Assembly: GCA_018882585.1 (NCBI GenBank)
Contig: VFFB01000014.1
Location: forward strand, 1-34,877
Reading direction: 5' to 3'
Length of the DNA stretch: 34,877 nt
Origin: Candidatus Kapaibacterium sp.
GTDB lineage: Bacteria; Bacteroidota; Ignavibacteria; Kapaibacteriales; Kapaibacteriaceae
The notes under the pieces are model-generated. The model ran no database searches. It worked only from the letters and a program-made list of their open reading frames with translations, and had not been told where the DNA came from. Shown here in pieces: positions 7,954 through 16,604 of the stretch (its first letter is position 1; each line of letters starts with the position of its first letter). A program made the translations under genes and the position numbers.

Positions 7954-9045
7954 ATGCCCCAACGATTACAACGACGTGCATTTCTCCACACGCTTACCGG
8001 AGCTGTCATGGCACCGGCCATACTGCGTGCGGCCGGAGACAGTCGTGCAGCGCTTGATTCGGCACCAGCCGCGACGCGCCGCCCTGCTGCGATGTCCATG
8101 GCATCGTTCCGCCTTCCGGAGGGAATCCGAAAGGGGCAGACCATCGGCGTTGTGGCACCTGCTAGTGGCGTCATGCCCAGAGAGGTCAGGGACTTCGTCA
8201 GCCTCTGCGACCAGTGGGGCGTACACGTCAAATTAGGGTCGAACATTGGCAAGCGCTCGGGCTACCTTGCTGCATCCGATCAGGATCGTGCCGACGAACT
8301 CATGCGATTCATCGAAGACCCCTCGATCGATGCCATCGTCAGCGGACGCGGCGGTTACGGCGTCATGCGCATACTTCCCATGCTTGACTTCGAATCGATC
8401 AAGCAGGCCGGCAAGCTCATCATGGGCTTCAGTGACATCACCGCACTGCTGATCGCAGTAAATCAGCTCAGTGGTCTTGTAACCTACCATGGCCCTGTGG
8501 CGTCGAGTACCTTCGACGACTTCACGACGACCTCGGTCACGAACGTAGTGCGCCAGAGCGAATCGGGATCTGCCAAATCCGACGTGTCGGCCATGTACTG
8601 CGATGCCAAACTCAAGGTGCTTCACGCAGGAACGGCAAGCGGCCGTCTCACCGGCGGCAACCTCACGATGATCGCCAGTACGTTGGGTACGCCCTACGAG
8701 ATCGACACACGAGGCGCGATTCTCTTTTTGGAAGAGATCAGCGAGGAACCCTATCGGATCGACCGGATGTTGACCCAGCTTCGACTTGCCGGCAAGCTGC
8801 AATCCTGCGCTGCGATCGCCATTGGAAACTTCCGAGACTGTGAGAATCGCCCCGGCCGCTTTCCGGAGCCGTCGTATTCACTCTCGCAAGTACTGCATGA
8901 GTTGATCGGCGATCTTGGCATTCCGGCAGTCTACGGACTCCCATTTGGACACGTACGAAGCAAATTGACCATACCACTCGGCATTCAAGCCGAGTTGAAT
9001 GCAACGGACCGTTCACTCCGTCTGATGGAGCCGGCGGTCATCTGA
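7954..9045 (+). CDS. LD-carboxypeptidase (peptidase S66) with Tat-like signal
   Basis: S66 peptidases remove the terminal D-Ala from tetrapeptides during peptidoglycan recycling. The 363-aa protein has the family motifs: GRGGYGVMRILPMLDF; the nucleophile Ser in MGFSDITAL (about residue 159); the Glu in FLEEISEEPYRIDRM (about 260); and the His in GLPFGHV (about 332), completing the Ser-Glu-His triad. The N-terminus (QRRAFLHTLTGAVMAPAIL) looks like a twin-arginine signal, which implies export, whereas E. coli LdcA is cytoplasmic. No clear Shine-Dalgarno precedes the ATG. An internal ATG near MSMASFRLPEG would give a signal-less form. It lies divergently from the tRNA/sigma unit. Confidence 0.9.
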   Translation: MPQRLQRRAFLHTLTGAVMAPAILRAAGDSRAALDSAPAATRRPAAMSMASFRLPEGIRKGQTIGVVAPASGVMPREVRDFVSLCDQWGVHVKLGSNIGKRSGYLAASDQDRADELMRFIEDPSIDAIVSGRGGYGVMRILPMLDFESIKQAGKLIMGFSDITALLIAVNQLSGLVTYHGPVASSTFDDFTTTSVTNVVRQSESGSAKSDVSAMYCDAKLKVLHAGTASGRLTGGNLTMIASTLGTPYEIDTRGAILFLEEISEEPYRIDRMLTQLRLAGKLQSCAAIAIGNFRDCENRPGRFPEPSYSLSQVLHELIGDLGIPAVYGLPFGHVRSKLTIPLGIQAELNATDRSLRLMEPAVI

Positions 9046-9089
9046 TCACAACGAACATGAACTACAAGCACCAGCAACATCGAGGTCGT

Positions 9090-12000
9090 ATGAACTTCCT
9101 TGCTTCACTTTTTCGCACTGCCGTGTTGGCCATGCTGTGCATGGTCGGCGTTGGGTCCGTTCGTGCACAGATCTTCAACGTGTACAACGTCAATGCCTCG
9201 GCATTCCCGAAGATCACGGCGGATTACGTGGCACTGGATGCCCTTGGCAATCCGATCCCCAATCTGACGGCCGCGGATTTTGCAATCCGCGAGACGCCGA
9301 ACGGAGTGCCGACGCGTGACCTGACGGCGACGCTGAAGCACAACTGCAAGGACATCACGACCGATCCTCAGTCATCGATCTTGATCATCCTTGACCGGTC
9401 GTTCTCGATGAATGACAAGGTTCAGCCGCTCAACAAGCGTCGCTGGGATTATGCCCGCGATGCCGTCAAGGCCTTTGTCGGGAACGTCAATTTCACCGGC
9501 GAGACACGTGTTGCCGTGGTGTCATTCGCTTCGAATTACGAAACGTGGGTCCCGTGGACGAGCAATCCGAATGAGATCCGAGACACCCTTGACCGACGCG
9601 AGCCCGGAGGTGTCACGAACTATCGTGCGCCGTTCCGAATGGATGACCCCAACAACGTCTTCAAGCTGTTCGCCCAACGACCTGCAAATCTGCCACGGTT
9701 CGTGTTCTTCCTGACGGACGGCCACCCCAACCCAGGCTTTGAGTCCGATGCCGAAGGACTCCGCTGGGCCGACTCCGTATCGAAAGAATGCCAGAAGAAC
9801 AACATCCGATTCTACGGTGTGACGATCCTTGAACAGACGACGCACTATACCCTGTCCAACATCGCACAGGCAACCGGCGGCAAGGCCATCGTCACAAACG
9901 AGCAGAAACTCGTCGACCTGTTTGGCTACCTCGCTCTCGAAACGCAAGTCCGTCGCATTTGCTCGCTCGAGTGGACAACACAGGCTGCCTGCGGCGAAGC
10001 TTCTCGGGACCGAGTTGCCAGCATCACGCTGAAGCGAGGCAACCCCAATCCGACGATGGACGTTAACTATACGGCACCACCGACGGCTGTTGCCCGCGTC
10101 GACATTAGTAATCCGGTCTTGTACTGCGGAGATCCGCCAGCGGGGGGCACTGCCAATGCTGACGTAACCATCACGGCCGTTGGAGCGCCGTTTACGTTCA
10201 CCGGATTCACGGTGACGCCACCGACGTATTTTTCGGTGGTCGACTACAACGTGCCCAACAATCAGCAGACGGCTCCCGCCTCGATCACGATCGCACCGGG
10301 GCAGAAGCGCACGTTCCGCATTCAGTTCAAGCAGGGCACGCTTCGGCAGTTCCGTGCGGCTCAGCTCCTGCTTGAAGGCACGCCCTGCTCGCAGATCATC
10401 TCACTCGTTGGCGGCACTGGACAGATCCTGCTGAACTCACCCGTGGGCGGTGAACTGTTCTCGACTTGCGATACCGTTACGATCAAGTGGGCAGGCGTCT
10501 TGCCAACGGACGAAGTGACGATCCAGTTCTCCGAAGACGATGGCAACACGTGGAACACGATAACCACGACGGCAAAAGGTCTGTCCTACAAGTGGCTCCC
10601 CCCACGGTCCGGCCAGCGCTACCGCATCAAGGTGATCTACGATCCGAAGCCGGACTACACCTGGGCTACGCAGCTTGGTGCCGCCAGCGCCGAAACCTCG
10701 AACTCGATCTCTGTCTCCGAGGATGAACTACGGGTCTACGTGGCCGGCTGGTACGATGGCCCCTCGAAGTTTGGAAGCCAGGTTGTGAGCAACGTCGACG
10801 GCAACGTCGACGGATTCATGACCGAACTTGATGGCGACGGTCGTGTCGTGAAGACGACACTCCTTACCGGTAACGGCAATAACGACGAGAAAGTGATCGG
10901 TGCCATCGTGGACAAGGAGGGTTTTGTTTACGTGGCAGGCCACTTCGAATCGCAGGCCGCGACGTACGGATCCATCGGTATCAACCTGCAGGGGCCGAAC
11001 GACACGAAGAATGTCTTCGTCATGAAGCTCGCTCCGACGGGTAATCAAATGAACTCCGCCCAGATCGGCGGTTCGTCAACACAGCGGTCAACCGTCGAGA
11101 TCACGGACTTCGGCATCGAGTACAACGCCGCCGGACGCCCCCGACTGACGGTCGTAGGACGCTATCAGAAGTTCGCTCGTGCCGGTGCCGACAAGAACGG
11201 CAACTTCATTCAGGTCGGACCGGTGACGTCAACGAACTGGATCAACTTCTACGCTGTCTACGACGAGAACCTTGTCCCATTGTCGATCACCAATGGCCCC
11301 CGCCCCGGCGGTCCCGCCTACTGCGCAAAGACGGTGACTCGCGGGACGTGGACGTACGAGACCGGCACGTATACGGCGCCCAAACCATTCGGATCCCTGC
11401 CCGGACTGCCACACAGTGGCAAGACCGACGTGTTTGTCTCCAAGTACGGTTCGATGCCCACATCAAGCAAGGCCAGCGACTCGTCGTTCAAGGTACTTTC
11501 GCCAACGATCGTGTTCTCTCCGGCAACGGTCACTGTCGACCCCATCGTTCAGGGCTCGTCAACTGCCAAGACGTTCCCCGGTATCCTTCAGAATACCGGA
11601 CCGTTCGACATCGTACTCTGCAATCCTACCTTCTCAGGACCGAATGCCGGAGACTTTGCCATCGTAGGCAAGCTGGGCGGCGTGACGCTACGCCGGGGTC
11701 AGTCCCTTGGTATCGAGATTGCCTTTACCCCGCAGGGTACCGGCCCCCGTACGGCAACGCTCTCGCTGTGCGGCTCTTGCAACGCGCTTGCAACGCTTGT
11801 CATCAACGGCGAAGGCCTGGCCCCATGTGCCTGGTCACTGCTGTCGCCCGTCAACGTCGGTACCGTCGTCAAGGGACAATCCAACACGCTCACAAAGGTC
11901 CAGATCCTTCGGAACGACGGTCCCAACCCCCTTGCCGGAAACCTGCAGTATGTAAGCGGTTCCACAGACATCACGATCACGAAGGGTCTTGGCGCGTTCT

Positions 12001-13808
12001 CGATCCCGTCAGGCCAGTACCTCGAAGTTGATGTCACCTTCACGCCAAGCGGCGCCGGTCCTGCCCAGCGATTCATCAACTTCAACCTGCCATCGGGATG
12101 CGGAGCCGCCATCGGCCTGCTGACTGCGCAGGGTGTCGATCCGGTAATCACCATCGATTCCGTCGACTTCGGCAACCGTCGCGTGCTCACGGTCAACACG
12201 GATACCATCCGCGTAACGAACCGCACGCCGTTGCCCGCTCGCGTGGCGACTCTAGCGCTTTCCGACCCGACGAATGCCCACCTGAAGTTTACACTGCCAA
12301 CCACACCGTTCTCCTTGGCGCCCGACGAGTCGAAGGACATCATTGTGGTCTACACGCCACAGGACCGCTCACAGCAGAGCGTGAATGTGACAGCCACGAT
12401 CGAGGGCAGCGGAGCGACCATCGTTGGCAATGCCCGCGGCGGCGGTATCCTGCCGGCCATCGATGCCAAAGGCTATGCATTCGCACCGTGGACGGTGGGC
12501 CAACAATCTCCCGAGCGCGGAACGGTGACCATCCGCAACACGGACGCGGCAACACCGCTGAACCTCTACTCGATCGCCTTCTCGGGTGCAGCCACAGACT
12601 TTGCCTGGAGCACTCCGCTGCCCCAGATGCCTGTCAACCTGGCTCCGGGTGCTTCCCTGACGCTGGACGTACTGTTCACACCACAGGCACAAGGCGATCG
12701 CGAGATCGACGTCTGCATCGAGCATGATGCCAAGCCGGGACCGGACCCGATCCCACCCTATGCCAAGACGTGCGTCAAGGTGACGGGCATTGGTACCGTA
12801 CCGTCGAAGCTCAGTCCCGTGAACTTTGGAGACGTCCTGACGTGCGCCACGAAGACGGATTCGCGCACCATCGTGATCCAGAACCAGCATCCTACGCAGA
12901 CGCTGACGATCTCGCAGGTCGTGCAGAGCGGTCAGGTCAATGCGTTTGTCGTGCTGCTGGCTGCGCCCCTCACATTGCAGCCCGGCGCGCAGACGACGAT
13001 ACCGGTGCGCTTCGCGCCGCCCACACCCGGTGTATTCAGCGCTGCGTACGAACTCAAGAACGATCAAGGTCTCGACCTGGTCATCAACCTCTCAGGCACT
13101 GGCGTAACAGCCCCCGTCAAGGCCAATTTTGGCACCATCGGTCGCGGCGAAGTCGGCAAGAAGGTCGCAATGCCCATCAGCATTGATGTTGGCAGCATTG
13201 ACACGGTTGCTGTGCGTTCGCTAGACCTGACCGTGACCTTCTCGGAAACCGTACTGGCCTTTGCCGGCTTTGATTCAACGGCACAGCAGGCAGGATGGAC
13301 GTTCACTCCCGACGTTGCAACCCCGGGCCGCCTCGGTATCGGCGCTACGGGGTCGAATGGGGTCGCACCGGGCACCTTTGTAACACCAACGTTCGAGGTC
13401 TACCTGAACGCCGATTCTACGCTTCCGGTAAGCTTGGCGCTGGCGACGAAGGACTATGCATGCCTCGTGCCGACCGGAGACCAGAGCAAGGTCACGATGC
13501 AGCTGACATGCTTTGCCGAAGGACGTCTGATCAAGGTTGGGGCTGCCGGATTCGGCCTGAAGGAACCGATCCCCAATCCGGCCGGCGATGTGGCTGTCAT
13601 CCCCTACTCGACAGGTCTCGAAGTCGAAACGGTCTTTGATGTGATTGACGGCGTCGGCAACGTCGTCAAGCAGATCGTCACTCCCGCCCTTCCGTCTGCC
13701 ACCTACGAGCTCAGTCTGGATGTGTCCAACCTTGGCAGCGGCGTCTACTACGTCCGTATGACCTCGGGTCCGTTCGTCTCCAGCAGAACGCTGATGGTCG
13801 TGCGTTAA
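9090..13808 (+). CDS. Large secreted VWA / choice-of-anchor-D protein with T9SS sorting domain
   Basis: The ORF opens at 9057, but the ATG at 9090 follows GAGG and begins a clear signal peptide (MNFLASLFRTAVLAMLCMVG..VRAQ), giving 1572 aa. Domains in order, by eye: von Willebrand A (about 95-280) with an intact MIDAS (DRSFS, the Thr of GGVTNY, TDGHP); an Ig-like anchor-D-type unit (~333-447); an SPVGGELF..VTIKWAG Ig/Fn3-like unit (~447-543); a beta-propeller-like SBBP region (~545-670); five anchor-D-like Ig repeats (~805-1339) with recurring LxPG...xxVxFTP motifs; a cohesin-like domain (~1340-1480); and a C-terminal T9SS type A sorting domain ending in YYVRMTSGP..RTLMVV. It is probably cell-surface attached or released, with a role in adhesion or matrix binding through the metal-dependent VWA site. 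The exact ligand is unknown. A terminator follows. Confidence 0.88.
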   Translation: MNFLASLFRTAVLAMLCMVGVGSVRAQIFNVYNVNASAFPKITADYVALDALGNPIPNLTAADFAIRETPNGVPTRDLTATLKHNCKDITTDPQSSILIILDRSFSMNDKVQPLNKRRWDYARDAVKAFVGNVNFTGETRVAVVSFASNYETWVPWTSNPNEIRDTLDRREPGGVTNYRAPFRMDDPNNVFKLFAQRPANLPRFVFFLTDGHPNPGFESDAEGLRWADSVSKECQKNNIRFYGVTILEQTTHYTLSNIAQATGGKAIVTNEQKLVDLFGYLALETQVRRICSLEWTTQAACGEASRDRVASITLKRGNPNPTMDVNYTAPPTAVARVDISNPVLYCGDPPAGGTANADVTITAVGAPFTFTGFTVTPPTYFSVVDYNVPNNQQTAPASITIAPGQKRTFRIQFKQGTLRQFRAAQLLLEGTPCSQIISLVGGTGQILLNSPVGGELFSTCDTVTIKWAGVLPTDEVTIQFSEDDGNTWNTITTTAKGLSYKWLPPRSGQRYRIKVIYDPKPDYTWATQLGAASAETSNSISVSEDELRVYVAGWYDGPSKFGSQVVSNVDGNVDGFMTELDGDGRVVKTTLLTGNGNNDEKVIGAIVDKEGFVYVAGHFESQAATYGSIGINLQGPNDTKNVFVMKLAPTGNQMNSAQIGGSSTQRSTVEITDFGIEYNAAGRPRLTVVGRYQKFARAGADKNGNFIQVGPVTSTNWINFYAVYDENLVPLSITNGPRPGGPAYCAKTVTRGTWTYETGTYTAPKPFGSLPGLPHSGKTDVFVSKYGSMPTSSKASDSSFKVLSPTIVFSPATVTVDPIVQGSSTAKTFPGILQNTGPFDIVLCNPTFSGPNAGDFAIVGKLGGVTLRRGQSLGIEIAFTPQGTGPRTATLSLCGSCNALATLVINGEGLAPCAWSLLSPVNVGTVVKGQSNTLTKVQILRNDGPNPLAGNLQYVSGSTDITITKGLGAFSIPSGQYLEVDVTFTPSGAGPAQRFINFNLPSGCGAAIGLLTAQGVDPVITIDSVDFGNRRVLTVNTDTIRVTNRTPLPARVATLALSDPTNAHLKFTLPTTPFSLAPDESKDIIVVYTPQDRSQQSVNVTATIEGSGATIVGNARGGGILPAIDAKGYAFAPWTVGQQSPERGTVTIRNTDAATPLNLYSIAFSGAATDFAWSTPLPQMPVNLAPGASLTLDVLFTPQAQGDREIDVCIEHDAKPGPDPIPPYAKTCVKVTGIGTVPSKLSPVNFGDVLTCATKTDSRTIVIQNQHPTQTLTISQVVQSGQVNAFVVLLAAPLTLQPGAQTTIPVRFAPPTPGVFSAAYELKNDQGLDLVINLSGTGVTAPVKANFGTIGRGEVGKKVAMPISIDVGSIDTVAVRSLDLTVTFSETVLAFAGFDSTAQQAGWTFTPDVATPGRLGIGATGSNGVAPGTFVTPTFEVYLNADSTLPVSLALATKDYACLVPTGDQSKVTMQLTCFAEGRLIKVGAAGFGLKEPIPNPAGDVAVIPYSTGLEVETVFDVIDGVGNVVKQIVTPALPSATYELSLDVSNLGSGVYYVRMTSGPFVSSRTLMVVR

Positions 13809-13839
13809 ACGCCCGCCGTCACCATGATTGCACTCTCCC

Positions 13840-13869
13840 AGCGGCCCACCACGGTGGGCCGCTTTCGTT
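13840..13869 (+). terminator. Rho-independent terminator after the VWA gene
   Basis: AGCGGCCCACC and GGTGGGCCGCT form a perfect 11-bp GC-rich stem with a very short nominal loop (in practice the innermost pairs would open). It is followed by TTCGTT. It lies 31 bp after the VWA stop codon and before the next gene. The T-tract is interrupted by CG, but the stem is strong. Confidence 0.8.
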
Positions 13870-13928
13870 AAACCGCCATTCCTGATCTTGCGTCTGTGCG
13901 CCTTTCGTCGATTTCCCGGGAGTCCTTG

Positions 13929-15485
13929 ATGCGTATCATCGTAGCCACAAGCCTTGCTCTCACATTTTCGACCGTGATGTCTGCCCGTGAGACGCCAACG
14001 TGGAGCCGTGACGTAGCGCCGATTATCTATCGCGCATGCGTCTCGTGCCACCATACGGGAGGCATTGCCCCCTTCCCGCTGACAACATTCGAGGAAGTGA
14101 TGTCTATGGCCCAAGCCGTGAACGAGGCCGTGGTCACACGTACCATGCCACCGTATCCGGCTGACCTTACCTATCGGCGTTATGCCCACGAGCGAGCGTT
14201 GTCGAATGACGAGATCACGGCCATCACGGAATGGGTGGCCATGGGCACGCCGGCTGGCGATCTGACGCAGGCCCCGCCGCCCCCACGGTTCGATGACGGA
14301 CCGGCACTGAAGTCTCCGGATCTGGTCGTTACCATGCCGAGATACACTTCGAAGGCGGCCAACAACGACGTCTATCGGTGCTTCACCATGCCAACGAACG
14401 AGTCGGTAGACCGCTATATCGATGCGATCGAGATCGTCCCCGGCAACTCGTCCATCGTTCACCACGTCTTGGTCTTCATCGATACGGCATCGACAACGGC
14501 AGCGCTGGATGCTCAGGACCAGGAACCGGGATATGTTGGATTTGGGGGCGTTGGTTCAACCACGGCAGAACTCGCTGCCGTGTGGGCGCCGGGAGCCACG
14601 CCAACCGTCTTCCCTTCGGGCTTCGGCATCCGACTGCCGAAACGTGCACGTGTCATCTTTCAGATGCACTATCCGGCCGGCACGCAGGGCGAGACCGATG
14701 CAACGTCGATCCGTCTGCGGTATGCCACTCATCCCGCCGTACGTCCCGTCATGATCTCGGCAGTATTGAACCACGAGAACATCGTCAACAAACCATTCCG
14801 CATTCCCGCCAATCAGGTCAAGACGTTCCGGCAGCAGTACACCGTCCCTGCCGACGTATCCGTGCTGGCCGTCGCACCGCACATGCACCTGCTTGGCAAG
14901 AGCGCCAAGGTATGGGTGCGTACTCCGGCATCCGATACGATCCCGATCATTTCCATCCCGCATTGGGACTTTCATTGGCAGATCGCCTACGTCTTCCCAA
15001 CCATGTTGCGTATCACCAAGGGATCGGTACTTGAGTCGCAATTCACCTACGACAACACGTCGTTGAACGAACATAATCCAAGCACTCCACCGGCCGATGT
15101 CCAACGCGGCGAGTCGACTACGGACGAGATGATGCTGACGTTTTTCTACTATGCGCTGTATAGACCCGGCGACGAGAACATCAGGCTTGACGTGGCACTT
15201 ACCCCAACATCGGCAAGTTCCGATACCGACGCAGGCTCATCCTGGAGCGCGATGCCTAATCCCACCACGGGCACGGCATGGATCCGCGGAGTTCGCGTAC
15301 AAGGGCAGCAGGCTTCGATTCGCGTTGTCGATGCCATGGGACGAATCGTCTTCACGGACACCCGCGACGCATTGCAGGACGCCTCCGTGACGATCCCCGT
15401 ACCGGGCCTGACATCCGGCGCATACAACGTTATTGTCACTGACGGACCAAGCATGCAGACGATTCCGTTACGCGTCCTGAAGTAG
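13929..15485 (+). CDS. Cytochrome c / copper type II monooxygenase-like protein with T9SS sorting domain
   Basis: The tracked GTG start at 13896 is less likely than the ATG at 13929, which follows GGGAG and starts a signal peptide (MRIIVATSLALTFSTVMSA); this gives 518 aa. A c-type heme site CVSCH lies near residue 37. The central part resembles the peptidylglycine/dopamine monooxygenase copper fold. It has VHHVLVF (about 178) and QMHY (about 245) for the CuH site, APHMHLLGK (about 317) for the CuM His pair, and TTDEMMLTFFYY, where the Met matches the CuM Met ligand. The last ~85 residues are a T9SS type A sorting domain (MPNPTTGTAWI ... SGAYNVIV). It is probably an exported redox enzyme, but substrate and electron donor are unknown. 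The heme domain could supply electrons to copper (inference). Confidence 0.85.
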   Translation: MRIIVATSLALTFSTVMSARETPTWSRDVAPIIYRACVSCHHTGGIAPFPLTTFEEVMSMAQAVNEAVVTRTMPPYPADLTYRRYAHERALSNDEITAITEWVAMGTPAGDLTQAPPPPRFDDGPALKSPDLVVTMPRYTSKAANNDVYRCFTMPTNESVDRYIDAIEIVPGNSSIVHHVLVFIDTASTTAALDAQDQEPGYVGFGGVGSTTAELAAVWAPGATPTVFPSGFGIRLPKRARVIFQMHYPAGTQGETDATSIRLRYATHPAVRPVMISAVLNHENIVNKPFRIPANQVKTFRQQYTVPADVSVLAVAPHMHLLGKSAKVWVRTPASDTIPIISIPHWDFHWQIAYVFPTMLRITKGSVLESQFTYDNTSLNEHNPSTPPADVQRGESTTDEMMLTFFYYALYRPGDENIRLDVALTPTSASSDTDAGSSWSAMPNPTTGTAWIRGVRVQGQQASIRVVDAMGRIVFTDTRDALQDASVTIPVPGLTSGAYNVIVTDGPSMQTIPLRVLK

Positions 15486-15499
15486 GACGGGTTGCTTCG

Positions 15500-15508
15500 T
15501 ATCTTCGC
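15500..15508 (+). promoter_or_regulatory. Putative -7 box of the fba-ABC-cbs unit (TATCTTCGC)
   Basis: TATCTTCGC lies 31 bp before the aldolase ATG in the 54-bp gap after the copper-protein gene and resembles the Bacteroidota TAnnTTTG element. It sits inside an imperfect hairpin formed by GGGTTG (15489-15494) and CAACCC (15519-15524). GGAG at 15527-15530 is the ribosome binding site. No -33 element is obvious. Confidence 0.4.
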
Positions 15509-15539
15509 ATGAAGAACTCAACCCAACGGAGCGTACGTC

Positions 15540-16604
15540 ATGATCGATCGCATCACCGAAGCCCTTGGCGACAAGGCCTCGTATTACCTTGATCATACCT
15601 GCACGACGATTCCGCACGCTGCTCTGCACGTCCCGTCGCCTGATGTGGTCGACCGCATCTTTACGGCATCAGACCGCAACTCGCGCGTTCTGCACAACCT
15701 GCACTGGATGCACGCTACGGGTCGGCTTGCCAACACTGGCTACGTGTCCATCCTGCCGGTAGACCAAGGCATCGAGCACAGCGCCGGAGCATCGTTTGCC
15801 AAGAATCCGATGTACTTCGATCCCGAAAACATCGTGCGCTTGGCCATCGACGGTGGCTGCAATGCCGTGGCATCGACCTATGGCGTGCTTGGCGCCGTTG
15901 CCCGTAAGTATGCCCACAAGTTTCCGTTTGTGGTCAAGATCAACCACAACGAACTGCTGACGTATCCCAACAAGTTCGACCAGATCATGTTCGGCACGGT
16001 CAAGCAGGCAGCCGATATGGGCGCTGCCGCCGTCGGCGCAACCATCTACTTTGGCTCGCCCGAGAGTGGACGCCAGATCGTCGAGATCGCCCAAGCCTTC
16101 GCACTTGCTCACGAACTTGGCATGGCCACCATCCTGTGGTGCTACATCCGTAACAGCGCATTCAAGAGCGACAAGGATTATCACGTCGCCGCCGATCTTA
16201 CCGGTCAGGCCAATCATCTTGGTGTCACCATCGAAGCCGACATCATCAAGCAGAAGCTGCCCGAGAACAACGGGGGCTTTCTGGCACTCAACACCGGCGA
16301 CTCGTCGTATGGTAAACTCGACAAGCGTATGTACGACGAACTGTCAAGCGACCATCCGATCGACCTTTGCCGCTATCAGGTAGCTAACTGCTACATGGGC
16401 CGTATCGGCCTGATCAACTCGGGCGGACCGTCCGGCTCGAACGACATTGCCGAAGCCATCACGACGGCCGTGATCAACAAGCGTGCCGGCGGCATGGGCC
16501 TCATCTCGGGTCGCAAGGCCTTCCAAAAACCATATGCCGACGGTGTGGCCATCTTGCACGCCATCCAGGACGTCTATCTCACGTCCGAGGTCACCGTCGC
16601 CTGA
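15540..16604 (+). CDS. fbaB: Class I fructose-bisphosphate aldolase (FbaB/DhnA type)
   Basis: This enzyme cleaves fructose 1,6-bisphosphate to the triose phosphates through a Schiff base and needs no metal. The 354-aa sequence matches the bacterial FbaB type along its length: [39 protein letters not shown], then [19 protein letters not shown] with the likely Schiff-base Lys near residue 237, and [13 protein letters not shown] as the phosphate-binding loop. GGAG 9 bp upstream supports the start. The TGA overlaps the next ATG (TGATG), coupling it to the ABC exporter gene. The gene may serve glycolysis or gluconeogenesis. No class II enzyme is visible in the window. Confidence 0.95.
   Translation: MIDRITEALGDKASYYLDHTCTTIPHAALHVPSPDVVDRIFTASDRNSRVLHNLHWMHATGRLANTGYVSILPVDQGIEHSAGASFAKNPMYFDPENIVRLAIDGGCNAVASTYGVLGAVARKYAHKFPFVVKINHNELLTYPNKFDQIMFGTVKQAADMGAAAVGATIYFGSPESGRQIVEIAQAFALAHELGMATILWCYIRNSAFKSDKDYHVAADLTGQANHLGVTIEADIIKQKLPENNGGFLALNTGDSSYGKLDKRMYDELSSDHPIDLCRYQVANCYMGRIGLINSGGPSGSNDIAEAITTAVINKRAGGMGLISGRKAFQKPYADGVAILHAIQDVYLTSEVTVA

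Noticed and set aside
13275-14465. 396-aa minus-strand ORF
   Set aside because: It spans the end of the VWA gene, the terminator and the start of the copper-protein gene on the other strand. No coherent protein features.
15489-15524. GGGTTG/CAACCC hairpin before fbaB as a terminator of the copper-protein gene
   Set aside because: The stem is only 6 bp with a 24-base loop and no T-tract, and a promoter-like box lies inside it.
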